Assembly (NCBI RefSeq): GCF_029223185.1 | Contig: NZ_JARHUG010000001.1 | Location: forward strand, 248,001 to 312,000 | Reading direction: 5' to 3' | Length of the DNA: 64,000 bases | Source: Aliiglaciecola sp. CAU 1673 | GTDB taxonomy: Bacteria > Pseudomonadota > Gammaproteobacteria > Enterobacterales > Alteromonadaceae | In this document: piece after piece, positions 1 to 9,252 of the stretch | Numbering within the stretch: position 1 is the stretch's first letter | Layout: each line of letters opens with the position of its first letter | Translations under genes and position numbers: made by a program | The notes under the pieces: generated by a model | Databases searched by the model: none | The model's input: only the letters and a program-made list of their open reading frames with translations | Told to the model about the DNA's origin: nothing

Positions 1-777
1 CTGAATAAATGGGAAAGTGAGCTCGCCCACGCAGGGAGTTGCCGCACCATCGGCCAGAGTTTGTGGCGTCTCAGTCAATTTCACTATCTTGCCTTCCCGT
101 AGCGACACAGCGGCGTCATTGGCATTCAAAGGCTCGGCGCCAATCACTTTGGCGTTAGGGCATAAGCCGCGAACGGCCAGCAGGGTGCCTGATATCAGCC
201 CACCGCCGCCCACCGGCGCAACAGCGGCATCCACTTCACCAATGTCTTGAATCGCTTCAAATGCCGCGGTGCCCTGACCGGCAATAATATGGGGGTGATT
301 AAAGGGCGGTACCCACAACACGCCTGACCGGGTAGCGGCTTCCTTTACCGCCTCATCGGCCTGCTCGCGGGTGTCAAATTGCAGGATATCGGCGCCGTAG
401 TATTCCGTGGCCGCAGCTTTGACTTTGGACACCGAGGTGGTAGTGAAAATTGTGGCTGGCAAACCAAATTCCTGACAGGCATAAGCAATGGCCTGAGCAT
501 GATTTCCTGAGCTATTGGCTACCACATGGGTCGGCATTTCGCCTTGCTCTGCGAGTGCGGCCAGCACATTGCTGGCGCCGCGCAATTTAAAGGCACCGGT
601 GCGTTGCATGCACTCGGCCTTAAAGAATATACGATGACCTGCGCCTTCTATGCCTTCTGGCGTCAGCCAACTGTCGAGCAGACTGGAATTGAGAATCTGC
701 GTGCGACTGACCAATGGCTTAATGCGCTCGGCGGCCAAAAGGACATCTTCAAAACGAGGCGAAGGGAAGTGTGACAT
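1..777 (-). CDS. Threonine dehydratase / serine racemase-like PLP enzyme (3' end outside window)
   Basis: Fold-type II PLP enzyme of the threonine dehydratase/serine racemase family, which deaminates or racemises hydroxy amino acids in the cytoplasm. I translated the strand from the ATG at 777 to the left edge: 259 residues with no stop. The PLP lysine lies in TGAFKLRGA (K64), the substrate loop is NSSGNHAQ (about 89-95), and the phosphate-binding glycine loop is VGGGGLISG (about 189-197). Members of the short, catalytic-domain-only type are about 320 residues, so roughly 60 C-terminal residues are missing beyond the window. Whether an ACT-like regulatory domain follows (long biosynthetic IlvA type) cannot be seen. 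It is divergent from the gene at 927. Confidence 0.9.
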   Translation of the reverse strand, partial: MSHFPSPRFEDVLLAAERIKPLVSRTQILNSSLLDSWLTPEGIEGAGHRIFFKAECMQRTGAFKLRGASNVLAALAEQGEMPTHVVANSSGNHAQAIAYACQEFGLPATIFTTTSVSKVKAAATEYYGADILQFDTREQADEAVKEAATRSGVLWVPPFNHPHIIAGQGTAAFEAIQDIGEVDAAVAPVGGGGLISGTLLAVRGLCPNAKVIGAEPLNANDAAVSLREGKIVKLTETPQTLADGAATPCVGELTFPFIQ

Positions 778-926
778 GACATTAAGAATATAGTGGCGCT
801 GGTGAATAGAACATATCACGTCGCCCCTTGGGCAGGAAGCGCCTGTGCTTGCTCAAAATCTGCTGGAATCGACGTCAAGTTACGTCAGAACAAACTACAC
901 TTAAGGCTTGGTAAAAGGAGATCACT

Positions 927-1655
927 ATGCAATGTTTTGCTAAACAAGGTGCATTTTCCCGGTCGTCCGCTTATCCACCACCCCAGTTTCAAGAGCAGCA
1001 TGCCAAAGTCCGGGCTGCCCTGTCTCGGGGGAAAGGCCAACAGGCAGCCCAATTCGAGTCTCCCCCAAAAATCAACGTTAGCCGCTTTGCTATGGCGCCG
1101 CCTGCCATTCAGCCATGGGCACCACAGATTCAGGATGGGGACAAAAGTACATCTGAAACCCTGGGCGATCAGGACCAAAGTGCCGACGTCAAAAAGTTGA
1201 ACAAGACAGCCAGAGGCGTTTCCATCGAAGTGGACCCACAAGGCGCCTATTCCTCACCTGAGTACCCGGATGGTTTTCGCTGGACCCAGACCATTGTGAC
1301 GAACACCAAACGCGGCGGCAGTATTTTGGCTACTCCTGTCAGCTATGTGGATCCGACCCCCAATGACGACAGCAAGCCTTTTTACTGGACAGATGCAGAG
1401 CATGCCACCCACTCAGGGGTGTTCAAAGACAGTCCTTCCAGAAATCCGCGCCCAGGTGGCACAGTGCATTGGGACGCCACACTCTCACTCAACGGCGTGA
1501 ATGCTAAGGATTGCGATCGCTTCGACAGCATCAGCTATGGCTTTAGTGTTACCAGCGCTGGCGATGTGAGTAAACGTGGACCCTCCGCCCCGGCCAGTAT
1601 TGCCGATCACCTGTCCACATTACGCAGTGCCTTCTCAGATTGGACCTTTAACTGA
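927..1655 (+). CDS. Hypothetical protein, 242 aa, with proline/glutamine-rich N-terminus
   Basis: Family not recognised. The frame is chosen over the overlapping antisense frame because an AAAAGGAGA ribosome site lies 6-7 bases before the ATG and because a rho-independent terminator follows the stop. Residues 1-100 are low-complexity and rich in P, Q, S and A, with no signal peptide or membrane segment. Residues about 115-235 look like a compact beta-rich domain with many aromatic residues (FRWTQTI, FYWTDAEHA, VHWDATLSL, FDSISYGFSV). The disordered head plus compact tail is an arrangement seen in secreted effector-like proteins, but nothing here proves export. It is a single-gene transcription unit. 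Confidence 0.65.
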   Translation: MQCFAKQGAFSRSSAYPPPQFQEQHAKVRAALSRGKGQQAAQFESPPKINVSRFAMAPPAIQPWAPQIQDGDKSTSETLGDQDQSADVKKLNKTARGVSIEVDPQGAYSSPEYPDGFRWTQTIVTNTKRGGSILATPVSYVDPTPNDDSKPFYWTDAEHATHSGVFKDSPSRNPRPGGTVHWDATLSLNGVNAKDCDRFDSISYGFSVTSAGDVSKRGPSAPASIADHLSTLRSAFSDWTFN

Positions 1656-1721
1656 CTGAGACTTCACTGCTCGTCAGACTCGGTAAAAGACTTATTTCCC
1701 AACCAAATGACATTTCAATCA

Positions 1722-1745
1722 GGGCCGCAGATGCGGTCCTTTTCT
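1722..1745 (+). terminator. Rho-independent terminator after the gene ending at 1655
   Basis: GGGCCGC (1722-1728) pairs with GCGGTCC (1733-1739) over a 4-base loop and is followed by TTTTCT. It ends the transcription unit of the 242-residue hypothetical protein. Confidence 0.75.
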
Positions 1746-2051
1746 CACTGGGCTTAACTCGGCAAACAGACAAAAAATGTACGAGTTGTGGCAGAAACTG
1801 TCATAGCTAGTGCCCTAGCAATACCTGTACATTTGCGCCCTCGGTCTCAGATTCGGCCATAACAGCCCTGTCTGTGAACATAGCCAAAGATGCCAAGTTA
1901 ACAGGCTTTTTGGGTACTGGCACAAGCAGACCGTTTCCGAATAGCGTCAATTGCACAACATCTCGGTTTATTCCTTGGTGAAAAACGTTAGGAAGTGCAT
2001 GGCGCTGATTCGGTAGTTACCTTCGTTTTTTAATTTTGGAGCAATAAAACA
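1746..2051. other. Intergenic region upstream of the PEP-CTERM gene
   Basis: About 300 bases without a gene. I looked for the sigma-54 type promoter often found before PEP-CTERM genes; only half-matches occur (TGGCAC near 1918 without a TTGC element at the right distance). A GGAGC ribosome site lies just before the ATG at 2052. No RNA gene or repeat was recognised. Confidence 0.4.
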
Positions 2052-2729
2052 ATGAAGTCTGCTGTCATCGCCCTGCTTGCCTTAGGATGTGCTCTTCTGA
2101 GCTATTCTACCTCTGCCAACCTGATTATTAATGGTGGCTTTGAGGACAATAACGTCAAAACCAATACCTGGGCCTGGTTTACCGCCGATAAAGTACCTGG
2201 TTGGGAAGGCAGCAACATTGAAATCTGGGATACTTACCAGAAATTCCAAGCCTTTGATGGGACTCAGCATGCTGAGCTTAATGCCCATGGTGGTAACGGC
2301 ACCTACAGCATTTTCCAGACCTTCGCCACTGAGATTGGCGGTTTATACGAGCTAAGCTTCGCCTATGCGGCCAGAAGCAAAATCTCTGAGTCGTTCAGAG
2401 TGGATTTGAGTTCAGGAAAAGATACTTTCTGGTCCCAAGTTTTTACCTACAAGCAGGTAAAAAGCTGGGCTACTTTCGATTACCAGTTTAAAGCCTTGAG
2501 TGCGTTTACCACTTTGCAATTCACTGCTTTAACCAAAGGTACTGTGGGTAATTTTCTGGATGCGGTATCCGTTTTTCAGATCAAACCACCAGTGACTCAA
2601 CAAACCTCTTCTACAAATAGTGCTACAGCAGTTCCTGAGCCTTTCAGCCTGTCTGTATTTTTAATTGGTCTGATGGCGCTGGCTTTTGCCCTATTCAGGA
2701 ATAACCCCCCGGCAGTTCGCTTTTCCTAA
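2052..2729 (+). CDS. PEP-CTERM sorting domain protein, 225 aa
   Basis: Secreted protein destined for exosortase processing. Residues 1-22 form a Sec signal peptide (hydrophobic core VIALLALGCALLSYS, cleavage after STSA). The mature N-terminus (NLIINGGFEDN) begins a DUF642/carbohydrate-binding-like beta domain up to about residue 175, then comes a Q/T/S-rich linker and a PEP-CTERM tail: PEP at 195-197, a membrane segment about 200-215 and Arg216. Known biology: such proteins are cleaved at the tail by exosortase and often accompany exopolysaccharide or biofilm loci. No exosortase or EPS gene lies in this window, so sorting must rely on genes elsewhere. It stands alone and is followed by a strong terminator. 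Confidence 0.88.
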   Translation: MKSAVIALLALGCALLSYSTSANLIINGGFEDNNVKTNTWAWFTADKVPGWEGSNIEIWDTYQKFQAFDGTQHAELNAHGGNGTYSIFQTFATEIGGLYELSFAYAARSKISESFRVDLSSGKDTFWSQVFTYKQVKSWATFDYQFKALSAFTTLQFTALTKGTVGNFLDAVSVFQIKPPVTQQTSSTNSATAVPEPFSLSVFLIGLMALAFALFRNNPPAVRFS

Positions 2730-2747
2730 ACATTCGCGAAATGTTTT

Positions 2748-2776
2748 AAAGGGCAGCTAACGACTGCCCTTTTTTA
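2748..2776 (+). terminator. Rho-independent terminator after PEP-CTERM gene
   Basis: AAAGGGCAG (2748-2756), a 7-base loop, CTGCCCTTT (2764-2772) and a T-run form a textbook hairpin directly downstream of the stop at 2729. Confidence 0.9.
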
Positions 2777-2890
2777 TTGCTACATGAACCGTCTTTGTCT
2801 TCTTCGGTTAGCCAATGCAATCCTATGCAAATGGTACGTTGCTAAAGCCTTTGCTAGGATGCTGCCTATCAGAACAACAGAGTCGATCCC

Positions 2891-3787
2891 ATGCAAAGAG
2901 TCGAATTAGTGCCAGGTGAGTTAAGCTTTTCCCGATTTATTCAGGGCTATTGGCGTTTACCTGATTGGCAGCTTAGCCCACAGCAGTTGGTGGCCTTTAT
3001 CGAACAGGGGCTGGAACTCGGTATTACCACCACAGATCACGCCGATGTATACGGTGCTTTTACGGAAGAAAGGCTCTTTGGCCAAGCGTTAAAACTGGCC
3101 CCGCACCTTCGCGACAAAATTGAGGTCGTCAGCAAATGCAATATTCTGTTCCCCTGTGAACAGCAGCCCTCGGTGGCAGTAAAGCATTACAACTCTGATC
3201 GTGACTATATCGTTGCTGCTGCAGAACGCTCTTTGCGGGAAATGGGTATCGACACCCTGGATGTGCTGCTTATCCACCGCCCTGATCCATTGATGGATGC
3301 CGATGCAGTGGCCGACGCTTTCCAAAGTTTAAAGGCAGACGGCAAGGTAAGGCATTTCGGGGTATCTAACTTCAGCAATGCACAATTTTCTTTGTTGCAG
3401 TCTCGTCTTCCCTTTGAACTGGTCACCAATCAGCTGGAAATCAGTGCCACCAGCAGTCAATACTTGTTTGACGGTACCCTGGATTATCTGCAGCAACAGC
3501 GGGTGAAGCCTATGGCCTGGTCTTGCCTGGGCGGCGGCGATATTTTCCAGGCCTATGAGTTTAAAGAATTACGCGACTGTGCGGCTAAGATGGAAGACGC
3601 TATGGGAGCAAGCCTGGATCAAATTTTACTGGCCTTTGTGCTCGCTTTGCCCAGCCAGGCCATGCCGATCATCGGTAGTGGCAACATAGAGCGGATTCGC
3701 CGTCAGATTGGGGCTGCGGATATAAAACTGGATCGCCAGCAATGGTTTGCCTTACTGGAGGCGGCGCGGGGGATTCCGGTGCCTTAG
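2891..3787 (+). CDS. ydhF: Aldo/keto reductase, YdhF type
   Basis: NADPH-dependent aldo/keto reductase of the YdhF subgroup. Length (298 residues) and sequence follow E. coli YdhF closely from end to end, for example GYWRL near 19-23, HFGVSNF near 155 and the IIGSG loop near 261. The catalytic tetrad of the superfamily is visible: Asp49 and Tyr54 in TTDHADVYG, Lys82 in VVSKCN, His129 in LLIHRPDP. The cofactor 2'-phosphate/diphosphate loop lies in the IIGSGNIERI stretch. It is a soluble cytoplasmic enzyme whose physiological substrate is unknown even in E. coli. It is a single gene with a short spacer before the next one. Confidence 0.93.
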   Translation: MQRVELVPGELSFSRFIQGYWRLPDWQLSPQQLVAFIEQGLELGITTTDHADVYGAFTEERLFGQALKLAPHLRDKIEVVSKCNILFPCEQQPSVAVKHYNSDRDYIVAAAERSLREMGIDTLDVLLIHRPDPLMDADAVADAFQSLKADGKVRHFGVSNFSNAQFSLLQSRLPFELVTNQLEISATSSQYLFDGTLDYLQQQRVKPMAWSCLGGGDIFQAYEFKELRDCAAKMEDAMGASLDQILLAFVLALPSQAMPIIGSGNIERIRRQIGAADIKLDRQQWFALLEAARGIPVP

Positions 3788-3870
3788 TCATGTGCCTGGC
3801 TTATGTACCCGATGTTAATTAATTTCACTGTTGTTTCAGCAATGGATTTGCTACTAATTACTCATCAAAC

Positions 3871-4728
3871 ATGGCTGTATCGAAGATGAGATTTCCGGCA
3901 GTTATTTTTAGTATCTTTTTGAGTATCACAGTCAGTGCTCAGGAAATCCTATGGCTGAGGCCAGACTTCCCGCCTGCGACCTTTGTCCGCGGACCGTTGA
4001 AAGATCAGGGCTATAACGATTTAAGCCGGCAGTTTATTGTGAAGCGCTTGCCACATTACAAACACCTGTTGGTGGAAGCAGGCTACGAACGTATTGTGCT
4101 TTTTATGCGTGAGCACAACGCCTGTATGGTCGGTCTGTATAAATCGCCAGAGCGCGAGGTCGATCTGGTGTATTCAGTCCCAAGGATGCTGGTGTTGTCC
4201 AACGGACTGATTGTCAGAACCCGCGATCTGGAACATTTCTCCCCTTACATGAAAGACGACAGCATCGATCTTTTCGCCCTTTCCCGAGATCCGGCATTAA
4301 TCGGTGGAGCCGCCGATGGCCGTTTATACAAAGGCAGTATTGACCAGGTTATCAAGCAACACCGCAGCGACCCCAATATGCTGATGCGAAGCGGCCAAGA
4401 TGTATTTAAGGGCTTGTTGAAGATGCTGGATAAAGGCCGAATTGACTATACCTTCGGCTTTCCGGTTGAGCTGACTTTTCAGCAGCATAGCGGCGAATTG
4501 CAACAAAGCATGACGTACCTGGCCGTTGAGGGTATGCCGCCCGCTATTCCCAGCTACGTTGCCTGTAGTCGCAACAACTGGGGGCAGGAGGTGATTCAGC
4601 AAATTGACCAAATATTGTTGGCTAACCGTTCCAGCGACGAATTTTTGGGGTTTTACCAGAGTTGGTTGGATGAAAGCAGCAAGCGTTATCACCGCAAAGT
4701 TACCTTGGAAAATTTCGGCCTACACTAA
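3871..4728 (+). CDS. Periplasmic solute-binding-like protein (TIGR02285-type)
   Basis: Periplasmic protein of the family resembling extracellular solute-binding family 3 but usually found without ABC transporter genes. A signal peptide occupies residues 1-23 (FPAVIFSIFLSITVSAQ). The mature domain starts with WLRPDFPPATF, has a CMVGLYKSPERE stretch (C and ligand-loop region) and ends near 285, the usual family size. A second, divergent member lies at 48044-48922. Its only close neighbour, 70 bases downstream on the same strand, is a membrane GGDEF-EAL protein. Known examples of such pairs suggest the binding protein may feed a periplasmic signal into c-di-GMP turnover, but the EAL protein here has no large periplasmic domain. 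Confidence 0.75.
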   Translation: MAVSKMRFPAVIFSIFLSITVSAQEILWLRPDFPPATFVRGPLKDQGYNDLSRQFIVKRLPHYKHLLVEAGYERIVLFMREHNACMVGLYKSPEREVDLVYSVPRMLVLSNGLIVRTRDLEHFSPYMKDDSIDLFALSRDPALIGGAADGRLYKGSIDQVIKQHRSDPNMLMRSGQDVFKGLLKMLDKGRIDYTFGFPVELTFQQHSGELQQSMTYLAVEGMPPAIPSYVACSRNNWGQEVIQQIDQILLANRSSDEFLGFYQSWLDESSKRYHRKVTLENFGLH

Positions 4729-4799
4729 TGCTCAGGGTCCATGGTTTACACTTTGAGTTTATGTTGCCTGAAAGTGGCCAGTTATAACACGAGAAGGAT

Positions 4800-6365
4800 G
4801 TGGCAAAGGTGAAGACTCCGGTAACGTCAAGATCTGCTATTAAGACAGCATTTTGGATCTCGCTGGTTTACATTGTCTTCGGTGCAGGGTGGATCCTGTT
4901 CTCTGATCTGGCGTTGGAAAGTACCATCACCGACAGCGTCAAGCTTACCCGTTACCAGACCTATAAGGGATGGTTCTATGTCGGGATAACGGCGACCTTG
5001 TTGTTTTTTCTTATTTACCGTGCGCAAATGCATGTTCAGGGACTGTATCGGCGCGATCCGGTGACCAACCTGTCCCGTCATTACCAATTTGCCGCTTATC
5101 TGGGGCAAATGCTTGCCCAAGCCAAGGAGCAGGGCAAATGCGTGCAGTTGATGTATTTGGATATCGACAACTTTAAAGCCATCAACAGCAAGTTAGGCTT
5201 TGAGGGCGCTGATGGTTTTTTACGTACTTTCGCCGAGCGCCTCAAGGCCAGCTATTTGGCTGAAGTGCTGACTGCCAGGCTGGGTACCGATCAGTTTGCA
5301 GTGGCTGTGATGTCAAACCAAAGCACCTTGCAACAGGAACGCGAAACACAGCATTTGCGGGAATGTTTTCATGATGCTGCCGCCCGGCAAAACCTGGATG
5401 TTACTTGTTGTATTGGCGTTGCCATTGCTCCCAATGATGCCAGCAGTGGGCCAGAGCTGATAAATGCGGCGCAATCTGCATTAAAAGCTGCCCGCCAGAC
5501 AGGTAAGGGCAAAGTACACCTGTTTAACCGCGCACTGTCCAAAGAAGAAAATGACCGTCAGGCCTTATTGGAAGATTTGCGTGCCACTATTGCCAGTCGC
5601 AGTTTGTCGTTGGTATATCAACCACAATTTGATATTGCCGGGGCCAGGCTGACAGGGGTTGAAGTGTTGGTGCGCTGGCACCATCCGCGCCGGGGAATGG
5701 TGCCGCCGGATAAGTTTATCCCGTTGGCCGAGGCCGATAACCTGATCTCTTATATCTCCGAGTTTGTGGTACGTCGTGCTGCGCAAGAATTATCAGAGGC
5801 AGGGCTTTTAGGAACGCTTATTCAGCGTGTGTCAGTAAACGTGTCGGCCAAAGAATTCAATACGCCGCAGCTGATGCAACTACTGACCGATAGCTTACGT
5901 AATGCCCATCAGCTAGCCCCTTATTTGCAATTAGAGATCACCGAAACAGCAGCCCTCAGCAATTTGCCAAGTAGCGTGGTACGCATGACAAAGCTCAAAG
6001 AACACGGGATCCGCTTTTCCATCGATGACTTTGGTACGGGCTTTACATCACTGGCGATGCTCAAAAATCTGCCCATCGATGAGGTGAAAATCGACAGATT
6101 GTTCGTCAAAGACATGCAGGAACATCCCAAATCTCAGAGTATTGTTGCTGCTATCAGCCGTATGGCCTCAGATTTTGGCATATCTGTGGTGGCTGAAGGG
6201 GTAGAAACGCAAAGCCAGCTTGAGCAGCTGGCGTTATGCGGTTGCCAGGAGGTACAAGGCTATCTGCTGGCCAAACCCATGGCCGTGCAGGATCTCAAAG
6301 TCTTCGTGCAAGCTCTACCCCAGCAACCGCCGCAGGAGAGTGCCTACAGCAGTTATCTGGGGTAA
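4800..6365 (+). CDS. Membrane GGDEF-EAL protein, probable c-di-GMP phosphodiesterase
   Basis: Two membrane segments (about 16-38 and 57-73) separated by a short periplasmic loop precede a GGDEF domain (about 85-245) and an EAL domain (about 258-510). The GGDEF signature is replaced by LGTDQ (161-165), so cyclase activity is unlikely. The EAL domain keeps its metal and catalytic residues: EVLVRW (288-293), SVNVSA (345-350), EITE (379-382), DDFGTG (409-414), KIDR (430-433), AEGVET (465-470) and QGYLL near 495. The expected activity is c-di-GMP hydrolysis at the inner membrane, with the degenerate GGDEF possibly acting as a GTP sensor. The start is GTG 4800; a second GTG at 4809 is better spaced from AGAAGG and is equally plausible. 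Confidence 0.9.
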   Translation: MAKVKTPVTSRSAIKTAFWISLVYIVFGAGWILFSDLALESTITDSVKLTRYQTYKGWFYVGITATLLFFLIYRAQMHVQGLYRRDPVTNLSRHYQFAAYLGQMLAQAKEQGKCVQLMYLDIDNFKAINSKLGFEGADGFLRTFAERLKASYLAEVLTARLGTDQFAVAVMSNQSTLQQERETQHLRECFHDAAARQNLDVTCCIGVAIAPNDASSGPELINAAQSALKAARQTGKGKVHLFNRALSKEENDRQALLEDLRATIASRSLSLVYQPQFDIAGARLTGVEVLVRWHHPRRGMVPPDKFIPLAEADNLISYISEFVVRRAAQELSEAGLLGTLIQRVSVNVSAKEFNTPQLMQLLTDSLRNAHQLAPYLQLEITETAALSNLPSSVVRMTKLKEHGIRFSIDDFGTGFTSLAMLKNLPIDEVKIDRLFVKDMQEHPKSQSIVAAISRMASDFGISVVAEGVETQSQLEQLALCGCQEVQGYLLAKPMAVQDLKVFVQALPQQPPQESAYSSYLG

Positions 6366-6368
6366 TCA

Positions 6369-8576
6369 TCATAGATTGCGGTCGAAGAAGCGGGTGATGG
6401 TCTGGTACAGGTGAATACTGGTTTCTTTGCCACGTAAACCGTGTTTTTTACCCGGGTAATCCATCATCTGGAAAGGGATCATATTATCTTGCAGCAGTTT
6501 ATACAGACGGGTGCTGTGGCTAAACAGTACGTTATCGTCAGCCATGCCGTGATAAATCAGTAGCTCGCCTTTCAGATCCTTGGCATATGGGAACACAGCA
6601 GAGGCGGTATAACCTTCCGCATTGTCTTTGGGATGATCCAGATAACGCTCGGTATAATGGGTGTCATACAGCGCCCAATCAGTCACCGGTGCGCCCGACA
6701 CGCCGGCTTTAAAATAGTCCCCTGCTTTGAACATGCTCATCAGCGCCATGTAGCCACCGTAGCTATGCCCATAGACACCGATACGTTGTCCATCCACATA
6801 GGGCAGAGTGCGCAGGAATCTGACCCCTTGCACCTGGTCGCTGACTTCCAGCTCGCCAAGCTTGCGATAAATCGCATCTTCAAAGGCCTTACCACGATAG
6901 TCAGAGCCACGGTTGTCCAGGGTAAAGACCACATAGCCTTTGTTGACCCAATGTTGGATCACCAGACCTCGGGGTCCACCCCAGCTATTGGTGACAAGCT
7001 GCGCACCGGGACCGCCGTAAAGATAAACTATCGCCGGATGTTTGCCACTGACTTGTTTGGGTGTGTAGAGGCGATAGTGCAGTGGCGTGCCGTCTTCGGC
7101 AGCAATGGTGCCAAATTCAGGCTGTACCCATTGTGCACGGTAAGGCCCCAGCGGATGTTGTTCATTCACCGCATTTTCTTCCAGGTAAGCCAGGCGGGTA
7201 CCGTCAGCCTTGTGCAGGCTCACTTGCGGCGGTGTATTGACGCTGGAGAAGCGGTCTACATAGACACTGGCTTTCTTATCGAAACTGACCGCGTGGGTGC
7301 CTTTCAGCTGGCTGATACGTTTAATTTCCCCATCCGCCAGACTCAGACGATACAGATGGCGCTCAATGGGGCTGTCCTTACGTCCGGTGAAATAGACCAG
7401 ATTCTTGGCCTCATCGATGGCATTGATTTCATCCACCACCCAGTCACCGCTGGTCAGCTGCTTCAGCAACTCGCCATTGGTGTCATAAAGATAAAGATGC
7501 TTAAAGCCGGCACGCTCTGAAGCCCAGATAAACTGAGGACGAGCGCGGAAAAAGCGCAAATCGTCATGCAGGTTTATCCAGGTATGGCTGGTTTCTGCCA
7601 GCAGCACCTTTTCGATGCCAGTGGCCACTTCTACCTTGCGCAGTTCCAGGCGTTTCTGATTGCGACTTTGCCACTGATAGGTCAGGTTGCGACTCCCTGG
7701 CAGCCAATTGACCCGTGCCAGATAGATATCTTTGTCATCGCCCATGTCCAGCCACTTGGTTTCGCCGCTGTCCAAATTGATCACGCCAAGCTCAATCAAC
7801 ACATTTGCCTTACCTGCAGCGGGGTAGCGTTGGGTAATGACATCCACTTTGTCGGCATAAATTTCACTGCGGGTGACTTCTTCCACCGGCGATTCATCCA
7901 CCCGGGTCAGGGCGATGTTGGCTTCATCGGCCGCCCACCAATAGCCGGTCATACGGCCCATTTCTTCCTGGGCCACAAATTCGGCCATACCGTATTTAAT
8001 GTTGCCGCCGCCGTCATTGGTCAGACGCTTTTCCTGACCGGTGGCAATATCCATTACATACAGGTTTTGCTCACGGATATAGCTGATGTAATTGCCCTTT
8101 GGCGAAAAACGGATATCGGTCTCAAACTCAGGGGTTTGTAGCAATGGGCGGACTTTCTGTTCGGACAGATTGTAGTAATAGGCGTCGCCAGCTAGCGGGA
8201 ACAGCAACGCTGAGCCATCCTCGGACCAGAAATAATCGACGATGCCGCTGCCATGCAGGCGTAAACGTTCGCGTCTGGCCTTTTCTTCCTCTGAGAGATC
8301 CTCCGGGCCGCTATGCAGGCTGTCGGCATCTACCAACAAACGGGTTTGGCCGCTTTCAATATGGTACTCCCACAGGTCATAGCGTTCGTAATCGCTGGTT
8401 TTGCCTTTAAGAAAACTGATACGCTCTCCATCGGGCGAGACCTTCAGTTTCATTGGCGCCTCACCTTCCAATGAAGGCGAAGAGAAGATACGCTCGATGC
8501 TCAGTGGCTCTGACGCCATCGCCGACATTGGCAACAAGGATAAAAACGCCAATAACTGATTGAACTTAAACTTCAT
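6369..8576 (-). CDS. Dipeptidyl peptidase IV-type serine peptidase (S9B)
   Basis: Exported prolyl dipeptidyl peptidase releasing X-Pro/X-Ala dipeptides from peptide N-termini. A signal peptide (1-21, LLAFLSLLPMSAMA) is followed by a beta-propeller domain (about 40-490) with the AQEE pair that anchors the substrate N-terminus, then an alpha/beta hydrolase domain. The catalytic triad is visible: Ser605 in GHSYGGYM, the Asp of HGMADDN (about 680) and His712 in GKKHGL. Length 735 matches bacterial DPP4 enzymes. The stop lies 3 bases from the convergent EAL gene stop, with no separate terminator between them. It is a single-gene unit and probably works in peptide scavenging. Confidence 0.95.
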   Translation of the reverse strand: MKFKFNQLLAFLSLLPMSAMASEPLSIERIFSSPSLEGEAPMKLKVSPDGERISFLKGKTSDYERYDLWEYHIESGQTRLLVDADSLHSGPEDLSEEEKARRERLRLHGSGIVDYFWSEDGSALLFPLAGDAYYYNLSEQKVRPLLQTPEFETDIRFSPKGNYISYIREQNLYVMDIATGQEKRLTNDGGGNIKYGMAEFVAQEEMGRMTGYWWAADEANIALTRVDESPVEEVTRSEIYADKVDVITQRYPAAGKANVLIELGVINLDSGETKWLDMGDDKDIYLARVNWLPGSRNLTYQWQSRNQKRLELRKVEVATGIEKVLLAETSHTWINLHDDLRFFRARPQFIWASERAGFKHLYLYDTNGELLKQLTSGDWVVDEINAIDEAKNLVYFTGRKDSPIERHLYRLSLADGEIKRISQLKGTHAVSFDKKASVYVDRFSSVNTPPQVSLHKADGTRLAYLEENAVNEQHPLGPYRAQWVQPEFGTIAAEDGTPLHYRLYTPKQVSGKHPAIVYLYGGPGAQLVTNSWGGPRGLVIQHWVNKGYVVFTLDNRGSDYRGKAFEDAIYRKLGELEVSDQVQGVRFLRTLPYVDGQRIGVYGHSYGGYMALMSMFKAGDYFKAGVSGAPVTDWALYDTHYTERYLDHPKDNAEGYTASAVFPYAKDLKGELLIYHGMADDNVLFSHSTRLYKLLQDNMIPFQMMDYPGKKHGLRGKETSIHLYQTITRFFDRNL

Positions 8577-8627
8577 TCACGGATATCCAAAGACAAAATT
8601 TCCTTATTCTAAGGGGCCTTAACATCT

Positions 8628-9248
8628 ATGACAAATCAAGCCGGTTTATCGGCCTTGGTACTGGGTGCCAGCGGTTTGGTGGGCAAGGCACTTATTTCCA
8701 AACTGCTCGATGACAATCGTTATGCAAGCGTGCGCTGCCTGTTGCGACGGCCTATGGCTGCCAATCACGCGAAGCTTGAGCCCGTGGTTATCGATTTCGA
8801 GCGCCTACAGGAATACGAAGGCTATTTTAAGGTCGATCATCTGTATATCTGCCTTGGCACCACAATTAATGAAGCCGGCAGTAAAGCGGCCTTTCGCAAA
8901 GTGGATTTTGACTATGTGCATATTGCCGCCCAACTGGCTCGGGCACAGCGAGTCAAAAGCCTGGTTTGGATTTCCTCAGTGGGGGCCGACCCCAAAAGCA
9001 ACAATTTTTACCTTCGCACCAAGGGCGAATTGGAATCCGCTATTTTTTCCATGCCCGGGCTCATGGACGCCAGCGCAGTCAGACCCTCATTGTTGGTGGG
9101 AGAGAGAACCAAGCACAGAAGGATGGAGTCCATGGCTATCGCCTTACTGCAACCGCTGTCCTGGTTGATGCTTGGGCCGCTGCAAAAGTACCGGCCGGTG
9201 AAAGCCGAAGAGGTGGCTGACAAGATGATTAGCCTGCAGAAGTTCTAG
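8628..9248 (+). CDS. NAD(P)H-binding Rossmann protein (atypical SDR, YwnB/HTATIP2-like)
   Basis: Small atypical short-chain dehydrogenase of 206 residues. The dinucleotide loop is VLGASGLVG (11-19), followed by an arginine pair after strand 2 (LLRRPM) that suggests NADP(H). LYICLGTT and a serine-rich WISSVGAD strand follow, with Y in FYLRTKGELE as the YxxxK-like site. The substrate is unknown; relatives act as redox sensors or isomerase-like proteins. It has an AAGGGG ribosome site and is followed after only 4 bases by trmN6, so the two are probably co-transcribed and translationally coupled. Confidence 0.8.
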   Translation: MTNQAGLSALVLGASGLVGKALISKLLDDNRYASVRCLLRRPMAANHAKLEPVVIDFERLQEYEGYFKVDHLYICLGTTINEAGSKAAFRKVDFDYVHIAAQLARAQRVKSLVWISSVGADPKSNNFYLRTKGELESAIFSMPGLMDASAVRPSLLVGERTKHRRMESMAIALLQPLSWLMLGPLQKYRPVKAEEVADKMISLQKF

Positions 9249-9252
9249 CCAG

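Noticed and set aside
1905-1935. Sigma-54 promoter before the PEP-CTERM gene
   Set aside because: TGGCAC is present but no TTGC element stands at the required distance.
6633-8141. Long plus-strand frames of 295 and 191 codons
   Set aside because: They are antisense to the DPP-IV-type gene, whose catalytic motifs are intact.
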